Origin: Xiphydria camelus
Lineage: Eukaryota; Arthropoda; Insecta; Hymenoptera; Xiphydriidae
DNA: 64,000 bases
Direction: 5' to 3'
NCBI GenBank assembly: GCA_963678675.1
Contig: OY783197.1
Coordinates: forward strand, 28,145,470 to 28,209,469
Under the pieces are notes generated by a model, which ran no database searches, was not told the origin of the DNA, and was given only the letters and a program-made list of their open reading frames with translations. Below are positions 38,576 through 49,472 of the stretch, piece by piece. The translations under genes were made by a program, and so were the position numbers. The number at the start of each line of letters is the position of its first letter. Position 1 is the first letter of the stretch.

Positions 38576-40273
38576 ATGCCGGCTTGCAGCACCGACAACA
38601 TCTCCAGGTTCTGGCCGAGCCCGCCCACGTCGCGGTGCAACAGCGTCTCGCCACCCCTGCCCGCCTCGCCCACCTCGACCTCACCCCCGAACACCTCGCC
38701 GATCGCCAGCCTGAAGCGTTCCACGTCCAACGCCTCCACCGGCTCGAACGTCTCCTTCGCCTCCTCGAACAACTCGAACGCTTCCACAGTCGTCTTCACC
38801 CCGCGACGCCAGCAAACGTACCAACGATCGCAGGACGAGCGCAGGGATCCGCGAGTGCAACAAAGTCGTCCCGACCCCCTCCTGCCGCTCAGGCTGATCC
38901 GCTGGTACTTGGCGTGGCTGGCCGGGATCTTCCGCGGCATCAGCAACGGGATCGCCTACATCGTCCGAGCGCCCACCCTCTGGACCTCGATCCTCCTGCA
39001 CCTCTTCTGGGATTTCCTCCAGCTGCCGTTGACCGGCCTCAAGTGGTTCCTCACCGTGCTGCACACGCCGAGCTCGGAACGCACGCGCAGCAAGCGCTGC
39101 GTGCTCATCAGCGGCGGCAGCACCGTCCAGGCGGTTCACCTGGCGCGCAATTTCTACAAAGCCGGCGCCAGGGTGGTCGTGTGCGAGATAGAGGGCTTCT
39201 TCGGGCTGGCGCGGTTCTCCACGGCGTGCTCCAAGTTCTACACGGTGCCGCGGCCCGGGCCGAACAGCGCCGCGCAGTACGTGAAGGCGCTCAAGGATAT
39301 AGCGCAGCGCGAGAAGGCGGCGTACTACATCCCGGTGAGCGCCACCAGTACCGCCTACTACGACGCCCTGGCGAAGCCGCACCTGGAGGCGCTGGGGTGC
39401 GAGTGCTTCGTGCCGGGCGCCAGCGACGTCACGGCCCTGGACGATCCCCTCGAGCTGTTGAGGCGCTGTCGAGCGGCCGGTCTCGCCACGCCGTCGCACT
39501 TCGTCCTGCGATCGGCGGAGGACGTTTCCCGGCTCTACGAGAGGGGCGTGATGAGGTCCGGCAGGCACGTGATGCTGCCGGCGGGACCGGCCGGCATGCG
39601 GGACCGCGCCAGGATCCTGCTGCCGCCGACGGTCCGCGACTTCCGGCTGCACCAGCGGCAAGAGATCAGCGAGCGGCAACCGTGGGTCGTCGTCCGCGAC
39701 CCCGGCGGCACCCACTTCCTCACGTGCACCACGGTCAAGGAGTCCCGCGTGGTGGCGAACGTGACGTGCCGCGTGGACGAGGATCGCGGCTTCATCCCCG
39801 AGGATCGTCCGGACGTGACGCAGTGGCTCGACAGATTCTTCGATCGCTCGACGGGCGGACGCATCACCGGCCACCTCAGCTTCCGCCTGGCCGTCGCCGA
39901 GCAGAACGGCGAGCTCGTGTCGATCGGCTGCCACGTGGGGGTCGCCCTCCCCTACATCTGCCACACGAGCGTGCACTCGCGACTGGTCTGGCGTCCGTGT
40001 CGTCACTTCTCCCGGCAGAACTCGGGTCCCCTCGTGGCGAACAACAGGTACTTCCTGCACGACGCCGTCGCCAGCGCCTTCAAGAGGCCGTCCGCCGAGA
40101 CCGCGGCGCACCTCATCGGCACGGTCCTCGACAAGCGGGAGACCCTCTTCGTTTACTGGGACCCGCTGCCCTATTGCGCCTACTACCACCTTCAGCTGCC
40201 CTTCAGGCGCATCGCCGGCGCGCTGAGGACGCAACCCTCGCGTCACGGGCCGCCTCTGGCGGTGGTGCAGTAA
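38576..40273 (+). CDS. membrane-anchored ATP-grasp/CarB-like protein, single exon
   Basis: Intronless 565-aa frame in very GC-rich sequence. Residues 1-100 are Ser/Pro/Asn-rich and probably disordered. Residues 105-162 hold two hydrophobic segments, likely membrane-anchored helices. From about 174 a Rossmann-like pre-ATP-grasp domain starts (CVLISGGSTVQAVHLARNFY, then VVVCEIEGFFGLARFSTACSKF). It is followed by segments matching the layout of bacterial and fungal carbamoyl-phosphate-synthase-like ATP-grasp proteins (DPLELLRRCRAAGLATPSHF; PWVVVRDPGGTHFLTC; GHLSFRLAVAEQNGELVSIG). Where active members carry a Glu-x-Asn metal-binding motif after the last strand, this one has GCHVGV (451-456), so catalysis may be lost or altered. 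Substrate unknown. The two larger overlapping frames are Arg/Pro-rich shadows. A poly(A) signal follows at 40504. Coding status is firm; family assignment is moderate. Confidence 0.75.
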   Translation: MPACSTDNISRFWPSPPTSRCNSVSPPLPASPTSTSPPNTSPIASLKRSTSNASTGSNVSFASSNNSNASTVVFTPRRQQTYQRSQDERRDPRVQQSRPDPLLPLRLIRWYLAWLAGIFRGISNGIAYIVRAPTLWTSILLHLFWDFLQLPLTGLKWFLTVLHTPSSERTRSKRCVLISGGSTVQAVHLARNFYKAGARVVVCEIEGFFGLARFSTACSKFYTVPRPGPNSAAQYVKALKDIAQREKAAYYIPVSATSTAYYDALAKPHLEALGCECFVPGASDVTALDDPLELLRRCRAAGLATPSHFVLRSAEDVSRLYERGVMRSGRHVMLPAGPAGMRDRARILLPPTVRDFRLHQRQEISERQPWVVVRDPGGTHFLTCTTVKESRVVANVTCRVDEDRGFIPEDRPDVTQWLDRFFDRSTGGRITGHLSFRLAVAEQNGELVSIGCHVGVALPYICHTSVHSRLVWRPCRHFSRQNSGPLVANNRYFLHDAVASAFKRPSAETAAHLIGTVLDKRETLFVYWDPLPYCAYYHLQLPFRRIAGALRTQPSRHGPPLAVVQ

Positions 40274-40503
40274 ATCGCGACGGAGCGAGGCGCGCGCGTC
40301 GCGCATGTCGTATATTTATTTGCGAGTTTCCCTCTCAGAGCTCCTCGCGCGCCCAGGGTGACGGAGGAAGAAACACGAGGGTCCCACGCGCGCGGGTGAG
40401 CGTGCGCGCGGCGCACGGGACATCTCGGGAGTCCGGATGCCGGCCGAGTCCGCGATGTCCCGAGGAGAGATGACATAAAGACTCGGATGTGACGAGGAGG
40501 CGA

Positions 40504-40509
40504 AATAAA
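40504..40509 (+). terminator. poly(A) signal of the ATP-grasp-like gene
   Basis: AATAAA lies 231 bases after the stop codon, the first canonical hexamer downstream. Confidence 0.55.
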
Positions 40510-43021
40510 TTTGATCGAAGAAATCCGGGCGTATGATTGCGCGGCGATTCGCGCGCACTCGATAAAGATCGATCGGCTTCGTGCGGCGCCGTGCGAGAGC
40601 CGCTACTGAAAAAGTCGGTCGATCGACTTCCGAGGAAACGCCGTAATCGTTCGCGGAGGCGCGTCGATCGTCACACGCCTCCGGTCGAGCGAGGGCGTCT
40701 TCCGAACTTCGAGAAGAAACAAAAATATGTCATCTCTCGTGGACGGGATTTCCATACTTAATTACCGCTAAAGCGATCGAACGATCGTTTTTCTCCGCGA
40801 GCTCATTCGCTCCGAGTAAAGTCGTTCGCGAGTCTCGGACTCGCGAATTCGCCTCCGCGAATCGGTATCGCCGAATCGAAATACCACGGACCGAATCCCG
40901 TGTACGTATCGCACAAGAGCATGATTTACCGTAGACTTGTACAAATTAATTAGAGATTAACCGTAAATTAGGAAAACAGGGTAGAACTTAAGGATCCCCC
41001 CCAACTTCCCCCTCATTGCATTTCTATTTATAATGGACCCGCGTGCAACATATTCATAGTATTTTACGTCGGTAAGCTCCGTCGCGCGCCGAGAGTGCAC
41101 GCAATGTTGCGATGCTGTGTGATGGCCCGAGACTACTCGAATTTACGCCGAAGATAATCTCTAATAAATTATATACGAACGACCTGCGTGCGCTGATCTT
41201 CCTTCCCCTGCCCCTCTCTCGCCGATGATACACATAATTACGCGCGATCGAGCAGATCGCGAAAGTTTCCACGACGTCGCCGACGTGCGGACGAGCACGG
41301 AGCGAGGGACCGCGCGGTCGCGAGGCCTTGGAAACGCGCGTGTGCCAATTTTGGCGCAGCCCTTATCACGCGCCACTCACGTTCGCCGCACATGATTCCT
41401 CGGCCGGACCGAGAAACCGCAAGCGGTGGGAGTTCCGAAATTTACCTCGATCCAATCCGTTTCTCCTCCTTTCGCTTTTCGGGTCTATCTTATCGTTCGC
41501 ACTCGTACACGGACGGCGGCCGAACGGGGCGCTCTAATCTGCGTCCAAAAATAAGTGCTTTTCGTATCCCCGGTAGTCCCCGATTCCGGATCGTCTTCGG
41601 GGCGCTGCAGCATCGCGGGCGAAGCTGTCGTACCGCGTTCTCGCGTCTTTCCCTCATCGCCGTTTAATCGAGAGCGAACTCGTCCCCTGACTTCATTCGA
41701 GAGAGGCGCCACCACAAGTAACGGTGCGCTGACAAGAAGTCAGCGCAAGGTAAGCAGGACCTCCACGACCTCCGAACACCATTTCATCGCCGCTGGTTCA
41801 CACCGGTCTCGCGCTCTTGTTTTCAGATCCCGGCCGCCGTCTCTTATCGGCGTGCGCTCACGCACACGGAGTGTGAAGGAGCGTGGCGACGTTGGCGCGA
41901 CGTTTATGTCGGTGCGATTGTAATAATACTCGCTACAGATGAATGGTTGACCCGAGGGGCTGTCCGGAGCGACGGACTTTGACAACGCGGGGTCGTCTCC
42001 CAGCGATGCCCACAGTCGTCGTTATCGACTCTCCGGCCTTCCCGTCCTCGCGCGTCTCGTCTCTGCCACCCTTTCGCGGTTCGCACGCGAATCGACGTCC
42101 ACTCGCATTGCATCGCCGCTGCGGCGCGATGCATCTCCAGCTCTCGCGTCTCTCTGCTCAGACAACGCAAGCCAGAAAGCTGTCTTTTGGTCGTCCGTAG
42201 GTAGTCCGGTGTCTCGCTTTTTGATAACTTTGATCTCGAGTTATCCAACAGTCATTTTTTGGACAACATGAAATTTATGTCGACAGACTGAGAAAATATT
42301 TTGATTGACGTGACGAAATGCATCTGGTTGAACGAGTCTTGTTATTCTAACTAAAATACTAGCCCGAGTAGCGGAAGATATTTCTCGTTAAGGTTTCTCG
42401 AGCGGTACAGGGGCTTTTTCCCTGCTAAAAGTTAGTCCACTGAAGTACAGTAACACTCTAAAGTATGTTCTTCGTGCGATGTGGCAACAATGTTTGACGT
42501 ACAGTAGCATGTGTGTCTGTGAGTTCAAAAATGGAGCCTAAAACATCTGGTCATGCAACGTTGTCACATTGACTTATCAAAGGTTACATTTATAAAGAAC
42601 AGTTAATAAAAAAATAACGGGCTTCTTAATGAACGTGAAAATTGGTATAGAGAGATTCAGTTCATTAAACTTGCTGTTCGAAAAATTTCAGAATTTTTTC
42701 ACTATTTTTCTCAGAAATATCGCGGTTCGTTGGTTATAACCCATAAGAACACATGTTATTTTGTCATTCGAAAATCTTTGCAACGACTTTCTTAAAAGAC
42801 TTGAAAATTTAACGGAATTTTTTGTTTACTTCAATCTACCGAAAATGCAATCATTTTCAAGCATTTCTCACTATTTTTAGTATAACGCTCGAGAAACCTT
42901 TACTTCGTCATCGCCCCGCATATCGAGCAGAGAGGCAGGGAGACGAGCGACGACCCGATCCTCTCGATATTTCGACGAAGTGCGTAACGCAATCTTATCG
43001 CGCCACGATATCGAAATGCAG

Positions 43022-43023
<2 letters not shown>
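40510..43023. other. intergenic, no gene recognised
   Basis: 40510-42200 is CpG-rich with only shadow frames. 42220-42900 is AT-rich and non-coding, possibly old transposon remains. No inverted repeat, RNA gene or credible exon was identified. Confidence 0.4.

Positions 43024-43076
<53 letters not shown>
43024..43076. repeat. (CT)n microsatellite
   Basis: An uninterrupted run of about 26 CT dinucleotides. Translated frames across it give only Ser-Leu or Arg-Glu repeats. Confidence 0.95.
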
Positions 43077-43078
<2 letters not shown>

Positions 43079-44021
43079 ACGACCGAGCGAAATAAATCGA
43101 TAGCCGACCCTTCCCCATTTTTTGTTCCACCCTCGAGGAAGCACGCGAGATGCACGTCCCGGCCCTGTGCTCGTTCTCCGAGAAACTTCCCCTCGCCACC
43201 TTCGCACGCGGAGGCACGCGAGATGCTCGGCCCGGCTCCGAGCCTCGCGTATACCCCGCGAGAAATCTCGACTATATCGCGCGGCGAAGAATATTTTACT
43301 CAGCTGTCGTCGCTTCCGGGAAGCCGCGCCCACTTGGTCGATGCTCCCGTATCACGAAGCTCGGCGTTGAGCGCAGCGGCAGGTAATTTCGCTGCGGTTC
43401 GTCGTCGCTGATTGCGTACGCCGGATCTCGCGGGGGACGCGACTTTAAACTCGCTCGGCGATTCGTCGTTAGTAGAGCCCGTTTGCCGAGGGTTGAAAAG
43501 AGAACGATCAGCGGATGCGGCGATATTTTCAGCCGGAGCGAACGCGCTTTATTTCGATTATCGCGAGGATCGCGAGAGATGACGCGACGACGAGGACGAT
43601 GTCAATTTGTAATGCCGATCGAACGGAAGGGGAGGTTTCGCGGTTCTTGCGGACCGGACCTTAACAGGGTTACGACTAGCAAGAAGCCGTAGTCGTTTCT
43701 TCGGCCGCGAGTACCACGTGGATCCAGGTACGATATTGTGGGAACCGATCCACCTGACTCGGTGCATACCAATGGTCTAAACTTATACCGTCGACCACTT
43801 ACCGGCTAGCGGTTGCAACTTTCGATATTCCCGCGTCTCGCTCGTTTATATTTAAACGTGTAATCGCGATTCTCGTTCTCCCTTTCTCTTCGTGCAGTCG
43901 TCCGAATTCGAGTGGACTTCCTGGTTTTACGAACGTTCCTCGACGAAGACGGTGCGCTTCGTGATCGCTCCCATCTACTGAAGGATCTTCTACGAATTTA
44001 GCCGATGCATCCGTGAAAAGA
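43077..44021. other. intergenic, no gene recognised
   Basis: GC-rich stretch with overlapping short frames of biased composition. No gene or RNA is supported. Confidence 0.4.
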
Positions 44022-44487
44022 CTGATACCGATAAATTTTACCGTACACGCAGAAAAAGAATGGGTGATTTTTACAGTGAATCCCAGTAACAGGGCTCCTC
44101 GAGGTGAGACACCGAATATTTTAACAGACACGGCGTACTCTTTACATTTTGAATTGTGAGAAGTACGGCGTGGTCTGTTAAAAATTGTAATGTTTCATCT
44201 CGAGGAGCTCTGTTATCGGGACAACTGTAAAAATTAATCGGTTTTCTCATGATTTTTTTTATTAATCCCGCTCCTCCGTGCATGTGATACGCAATAAAAG
44301 AGGGTTTTCCGATATTTTTGTAATACGATACAGTAATTTTTCTTTTGAAAACATCAAATCGCAATGGCTTACATTTACAATTTACTAGTTTCCGAGGAAA
44401 AATTCCTCTTCGGCACAGTATGAACATCCGAAAAACCCTCACGTGTACCTTGTTTACTGTAAACACAACAAAATTTATCGGTATCAG
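44022..44487. repeat. inverted-repeat transposon with nested palindromic core
   Basis: The outer ends match as reverse complements: CTGATACCGATAAATTTTA at 44022 and AAATTTATCGGTATCAG ending at 44487. Inside, about 44078-44222 forms a second palindrome whose arms carry GCTCCTCGAGGTGA and CATCTCGAGGAGCTC. The same core motif recurs at 49513 and 50168, so the elements are related. Non-coding, non-autonomous. Confidence 0.65.
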
Positions 44488-44906
44488 AGTGCCGCTATTA
44501 TTATTCACACACGCAACGAGAATATCGGACGTAATCCTGAGCCCCTCCTGCGGATCGGCTGCAATTGCCACGATAAGCCGGGCGTCTGATTACGCACATA
44601 CGCGAAGCGCGCAGGAATATTCATCGGCGTCAGATAAGCCGATGTGTCAGCGTGTGGAAACAGAATAAATACGTATCCCCAGGGTGAGATGATAGCCTAA
44701 ACCCGCGTGCTCGGCTCGGAGGTCAAGGTTGCCACGCGTTTCAATGCCGGATTTAATCGGCCATCGGCGATATCGTCGGAATTGCATTTTCGTGAATCAG
44801 ACGCAAGATCCTTACGAATCAGGTAAGCGCTTCTCGCGCTAGATTTGGATATACTTATCAGAGGAAGCATTTATGGAGTGACGATCAAACGTCTACCGGG
44901 TAAGTA
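44488..44906. other. intergenic, no gene recognised
   Basis: About 400 bases without a gene or clear repeat. Confidence 0.4.
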
Positions 44907-45180
44907 CATCGAGGGAAATAATTATTGCTGGTACCAAAACGAATTTTTCTTCAATCAAAAACACGATATAATTTCAGGATCAAGCCATGATTTTTTTCGC
45001 GCAAGAAAATATTTGATAGACTCGAGAAATTGTTTTTTTTTGCGCGGAAAGAATTTCTTCTTCCCTCGGCGGTATTGTTCAGTAAAAAATATAAATTCTT
45101 CGATCAAGAATCTGTAAAATCATGCGTTCTTGAGTGAAGAAACATTTTTTTGACACTAGTAATTATTTATCTCAGTGCGA
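44907..45180. repeat. TA-flanked MITE, 274 bp
   Basis: The left end, CATCGAGGGAAATAATTA, is an imperfect reverse complement of the right end, TAATTATTTATCTCAGTGCGA. The arms continue inward through TTTTTCTTCAATCAA and its counterpart. TA dinucleotides flank both sides (44905-44906, 45181-45182), as expected for Tc1/mariner-type insertion. Confidence 0.6.
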
Positions 45181-45784
45181 TATAATATATCGCTGATATT
45201 TCATTCGACCTTTCAAAGATCGACATCTAATACACTTTGTTCGTCATGCTCAGCGCGAAAATATACACAAGATGGGATACAATTTTCTACTTCATTATCG
45301 CCCGAATCTTCTTCACCTCCCAACGTTTACTTTCCCAAAATAACACGGAAACCTCACCGAGAAACATTCGCGACTTTCGTTCCAAAGTCGACGGTCCTCC
45401 TCAGCCGTCGCCGGACCCAAGTCCAGCGAGACGGGGACGCGTGCATACGACCGGCGCCTCTCCTTTTCCGATAATCGATGCATCCCGTTCTATCTAATCA
45501 GCGTCGGGACGAGGGGGTAATGCGTACCTCCTTAAATAAATTATAAGGGGGACTAGTATCGCCGTTATTAATATCGCTATTGTTGCCTGCCGCGAGCTGC
45601 TGCACCGCGACGATAAAACTGTTTTTCCCGTCTCCGGCACGCGTTGCGAGCAATTCAACCGTTATTGTCGCGTCGTCAGCTGTATCTTTTGGTCGACGCA
45701 CACACTTCCTGCCCGCGCCGATCTATCTATATGTCGTCTCTCCACTCGTGCGTCCGCGTCCTTCGTAGTTCTCCGAGCTCCGCA
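45181..45784 (+). promoter_or_regulatory. upstream region of the MBF2-like gene
   Basis: No independent gene is visible. The stretch directly precedes the MBF2-like start codon and should hold its promoter. No TATA or other element was firmly identified. Confidence 0.3.
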
Positions 45785-47610
45785 ATGGGGTGCCACGTGT
45801 ATTGCTTTCTTCTCGTCGCGTTCGTCGCGAACGTCGTCGTCGCTTATGGTAATTACGGCGACTGCCGGGAGCCGCGGCGGGACGATGAACTCATCTGGGA
45901 ATACGAGATACGAAGATCCTACAAGCTGGGGGCTTATCAGGTACGCTCTTCGCCTACTGTACCTAAATACCGACGCGCGCGCGTCGCACGAGACGCTCGT
46001 TTTGATGCTCTCTTAATCTGAATCAATAAAAGTAACAGAGAATCAGTGATACCCTGTTAAAAATAGCCGATAGAAAATGATGGAAAATCGTAGAAAAGAT
46101 TGAAAAATACTACAGAGTGAGAATTCGATCGTTTCTTATAATTTTTACATTGAATATCATAAAGAACAATGAGATCGACGTAAGATATGCATAAGTTTCT
46201 ATGGTATTTAACATGAAAATTATAACAAATTATTGATTTCACGCTCTATGGTATTTTCGAATCATTTTTGCAATATTCTATCGTTTTCTATCGGAAATTT
46301 TTAACAGGGTAGGCACTGAAATCCAGTGAATATAAGGTTACTGTAATAGCAACCTTATATTCACTGGATTTCAGTGACTTTTCATTGATTCAGAATAAGA
46401 TAGTGGGATTCGACTGCTTTCGATATCAATAGGTCGAGTTGTTCGCAACGCGCACTTTCGTTCGACGGATGTTGCGTTGAAATTGAATGCGATTCTCGAG
46501 GCTGTGTCGATCAGTTGATACATACAAGGTCGCGGTCGGCTCGAGTAGCAACGCACCGAGACGCGTCAGACGCTTCGACGGTGGCCGATTCTGCCGAGCG
46601 TCGCAATCGTGCAGGCTCACGGCTGCGGCATACTTATACGTGCGTGCGTACGGAGATACGATTGCCGGAATCTCTGACCAATTGGAGACGAAGGGGAATG
46701 CCGGGATTTGCGCGAAAAAAAAGACTGGCCGCGCGCATCGTCTTTGTTCATTTATAAGGACGCGCGCGCAAGAATCAAATGTTTCGAACGATCGTGATGC
46801 ATTTCACGGTGTATAGTGGTCAGGGATATCTGGAAAGCCTGGAATTGTCAGGGAATTATGTGGGCCAGGAAAGAGTCAGGGAAAACAAAGAATTTTCTGG
46901 CATTTCACGAGAATACTCAAATTTCACAAATAGCTTGACTTCTGGTCCGTTAAATTTTTTTAAAATTTATATGGAAATCTAAAAAAAGTCTTCCATACTT
47001 GTATATGCATTTATCTGAGTTCTTTCATGTTATAGAGAAAAAGCCATTAAATAATAATATACGATTTGACAAGATTAAATTAATTTAACGTTGATTTCTC
47101 AGTTGTCACAACCCGTTCCACGACTATCAGTTAATTCGTTCATTCGACGAAAAATGATTGACACGTAATACTTTAAACTAGATCTATGCCCACAGAGGTC
47201 AGGGAAATTTGACTACTTCAGACTGGAAAACCTGGGAAAAAAAAGTCAGGGAACTTCTTTCTCACATCTCGCTAGCCACCGTGTATTTGATCAGACGGCG
47301 AAGCAATCCGTCTCTTTCATTTCGCGACCGACATCTTGACAAAGGGAAAAAGTATCAGGACGTGTCGCTCAGTTTTGCGGTTGGTAATCGCTAAAATTTC
47401 TTTCTGCCTTTCAAGGAAGCCATATCGGATTACGGACCGACGAGGGCGACCATCACGTGCGTAAAGATCGAATCGTTGTCCGATGGAGATGAAGGAGACG
47501 CGTGGATCACAGCCGGTGGAGTGGGTAAAAATTTCGTACGACTGCAATTCCGAACTAAGTACTCGAGGGGTCTCCGCGCCAAGGTCTTCGTGTACGGGAG
47601 AACCACGTAG
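45785..47610 (+). CDS. secreted MBF2-family protein
   Basis: Model: join(45785..45940, 47416..47610), 351 nt, 116 aa, phase-0 GT-AG intron. Residues 1-21 are a clear signal peptide (MGCHVYCFLLVAFVANVVVA), followed by a short charged segment with one Cys, then the MBF2 domain in exon 2: ITCVKIESLSDG, ITAGGVGKNFVRLQF, and RGLRAKVFVYG at the end. The family is insect-specific, small and secreted. It is named after a silkworm co-activator, but most members are haemolymph or gut proteins of unknown role. Length (about 100-120 aa) is normal. The 1.47-kb intron is swollen by three repeat structures. A poly(A) signal lies at 47734. Confidence 0.85.
46052..46309. repeat. TA-flanked MITE in the MBF2-like intron, 258 bp
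   Basis: Terminal repeats begin CCCTGTTAAAAAT at 46052 and end with the complement ATTTTTAACAGGG at 46309. The match continues through GATAGAAAATGAT on the left and ATCGTTTTCTATC on the right. TA flanks both sides (46050-46051, 46310-46311). It is a Tc1/mariner-type non-autonomous element with no coding capacity. Confidence 0.75.
46314..46376. repeat. perfect 26-bp-arm palindrome next to the MITE
   Basis: Arms at 46314-46339 and 46351-46376 are exact reverse complements around an 11-base loop (ACTGTAATAGC). Outside it, TCATTGATTCAGA at 46380-46394 mirrors TCTGAATCAATAAAAG near 46017. The CCCTGTTAAA MITE may therefore have inserted into a pre-existing palindromic element spanning about 46017-46394. 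Confidence 0.8.
46805..47283 (+). repeat. dispersed non-autonomous element, copy A (CACGGTG ends)
   Basis: Starts CACGGTGTATAGTGGTCAGG and ends GCTAGCCACCGTG, giving 7-bp terminal inverted repeats (CACGGTG). It is clearly related along its length to 53081-53518 in opposite orientation (shared GGAATTGTCAGGGAATTATG; GACTACTTCAGA/GGCTACTTCAGA; GGAAAACCTGG). Size and ends suggest a hAT-like element. No intact target duplication was found. Confidence 0.7.
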
Positions 47611-47733
47611 AATTAATTGCGAATGCCGGCTTTATCAATGTCTGCTCTCCCCCCATGGAGAATCGCAGATCGTATTCCACTCGATATTTTTCTAAGGAGT
47701 CTATGTATGTATAATAACGTCTATCTTGTAAAA

Positions 47734-47739
47734 AATAAA
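47734..47739 (+). terminator. poly(A) signal of the MBF2-like gene
   Basis: AATAAA 123 bases after the stop codon. Confidence 0.6.
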
Positions 47740-49161
47740 TCCCGCGAAACGTGAAGCGCGTGCTTTTTGCTGGAAGGATCGATCAAACCCACCCTTCGTC
47801 GGCCGCGCCGTTTCTAAAAAAAAAGTTAATCATTATAGACTAATCGACACTTTGCAGCGTGACGACGTTAAATTCGTACATTTTTTTTGATCCGTGGTGG
47901 AATTTATGAATCAATGTATAATTAACGCGCGCGTCTGGATCCTCCACAGAATATCTTGACTGTAAGACAACGTATCTTCGTCAAGCGTAATGATTTCGTT
48001 GCATCCGGACTGCGAAAAAATAGAATTTACAAGGAGAAAAAGGCGCGACAAAAATTTGTGCGACCCTTTTTCCCATCGATACGTTATTTATACGTGACGT
48101 ACGTTCCTATATGTAGATCGCCGAGTCGACGTTGGCGTTGATTAATGGAAGCTAGGCTAATGATGCGATATCGATCTCGACGCCTTCTTGAAATTCGTAA
48201 CGACTTCGCATTGTTGAGTTTAATAAATATTTCCGTCGGCAGGAAGGGAGTCCTTAGTACGGCAGGACTCCTCCGAGGAGACACATCGTGTGAGGAGTTC
48301 GGTAGTTCGAAAAAAAAGAGAAGAAAAAAATCGCGAAAAACTAAATAAATTAACAGTGGCAAGAGTTGCATCGAACACCAACGACGAATCGCGCGTGCCG
48401 TCAATCGCGAAAGATAATTAATTCGACGAGAATCGTCGAGCGGTAAAATTAAACGCTGTAATCAGAATTACCGTGAAATTTCGATTTTCGATAAACGGCC
48501 GCCGAGATCGCGTTTAAAAAGCATATCCGTACGCGATATCATCGATGAATAACGCGATTGCGTGCACCGCGACGTCGTTCCGACCACGAATTCCTTTATG
48601 CGACGATAAAGCATCATCCGGTACTCGACTTCTGCCCCTGTAACCACGGATGACTGAAAATGTTGCTTCCTGGTCGTAAATATATCCGCATACATTGTGA
48701 ATCTATTGATAGCGCGCTGGTATTTTTAGTCAATTTCCGACTGTCTCCGATGTCGACTTATCGCTGCGATTAAAGAGATGTACGGTATAGATATCCTCGT
48801 GACGGATTTTCGATACGTTCGTAAATCGGAGCCGAGATGCTCATAATTATCCGTATTCATTGATCCGAAATATCTTAACGCAAAGACGAGCCGCGCAGCT
48901 CGCTGATCCGGCGTTATTCGCCGTCGAGAAATCGCGCTACGCTGCGTCTATCCGCACATCACGTGCGCCGGTAACGTTGACCCGGTGTCGTGCCGCGGTC
49001 GATTAGCGTAAGACGGATAGAGATCGAAAGAGGGAACCCGCGCGAGTTACGGAAGAGTCGAGATCGAAGGTCCGTTAGAATTGCCAGGAGTGGCTCGTCC
49101 GACGCGATTTAACGAATTCGATAATCCGTAACATCGCGAGAGAAGGAGAGGAAAGACTGAT
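47740..49161. other. intergenic, no gene recognised
   Basis: Mixed AT/GC sequence without a credible exon, RNA gene or inverted repeat. Confidence 0.4.
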
Positions 49162-49200
49162 CACCCCTCAAATTTGACGCATCCCTCGCAAAAATCAAAG

Positions 49201-49387
49201 CTACCACGGACGCGGCCACGCACTGGCGGGCCTTGAGCGCGCGGTGGCTGGAAACGCGAGAGTCGTCGCAATCGGCGTCGGAGGTGTCGAATGACGCGGA
49301 TATGGTGGGACGTCCGGCGCGATGCAGGGCGCCGGTATACTGGCCTTCTACGGAGGAGGAGATGGAAGAGCCGGGAAACGCGTACCG
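49201..49387 (+). CDS. possible internal exon of an unrecognised gene
   Basis: The frame is open from about 49162 to a TGA at 49388. It has codon use unlike the background (mostly G/C third positions) and protein-like composition (THWRALSARWLETRESSQ; VYWPSTEEEMEEPGNAYR). An AG at 49199-49200 could be the acceptor, though its pyrimidine tract is weak. CG|GTGATT at 49387 could be the donor. No start codon is present, so any gene must have other exons, perhaps outside the window. No family recognised. Confidence 0.25.
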
Positions 49388-49472
49388 GTGATTATTCTGT
49401 CTGTACTTAACGCGATACGATTGCAATTTTCCCGGAATTCCTTATTATTCGTCAATGTTGAAGAGTTCGTTG

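Noticed and set aside
38681..40306. A 541-codon minus-strand frame
   Set aside because: Antisense to the same GC-rich gene, Arg/Val/Gly-rich with no recognisable fold.
38269..40473. A 734-codon plus-strand frame, the longest in the window
   Set aside because: Its product is dominated by Arg, Pro, Ala and Gly without domains. It overlaps the 565-codon frame, which has hydrophobic helices and fold motifs. It is a shadow of GC-rich coding DNA.
42980..43411. A 143-codon frame containing a long Ser-Leu repeat
   Set aside because: The repeat is the translated (CT)n microsatellite; the rest is low-complexity.
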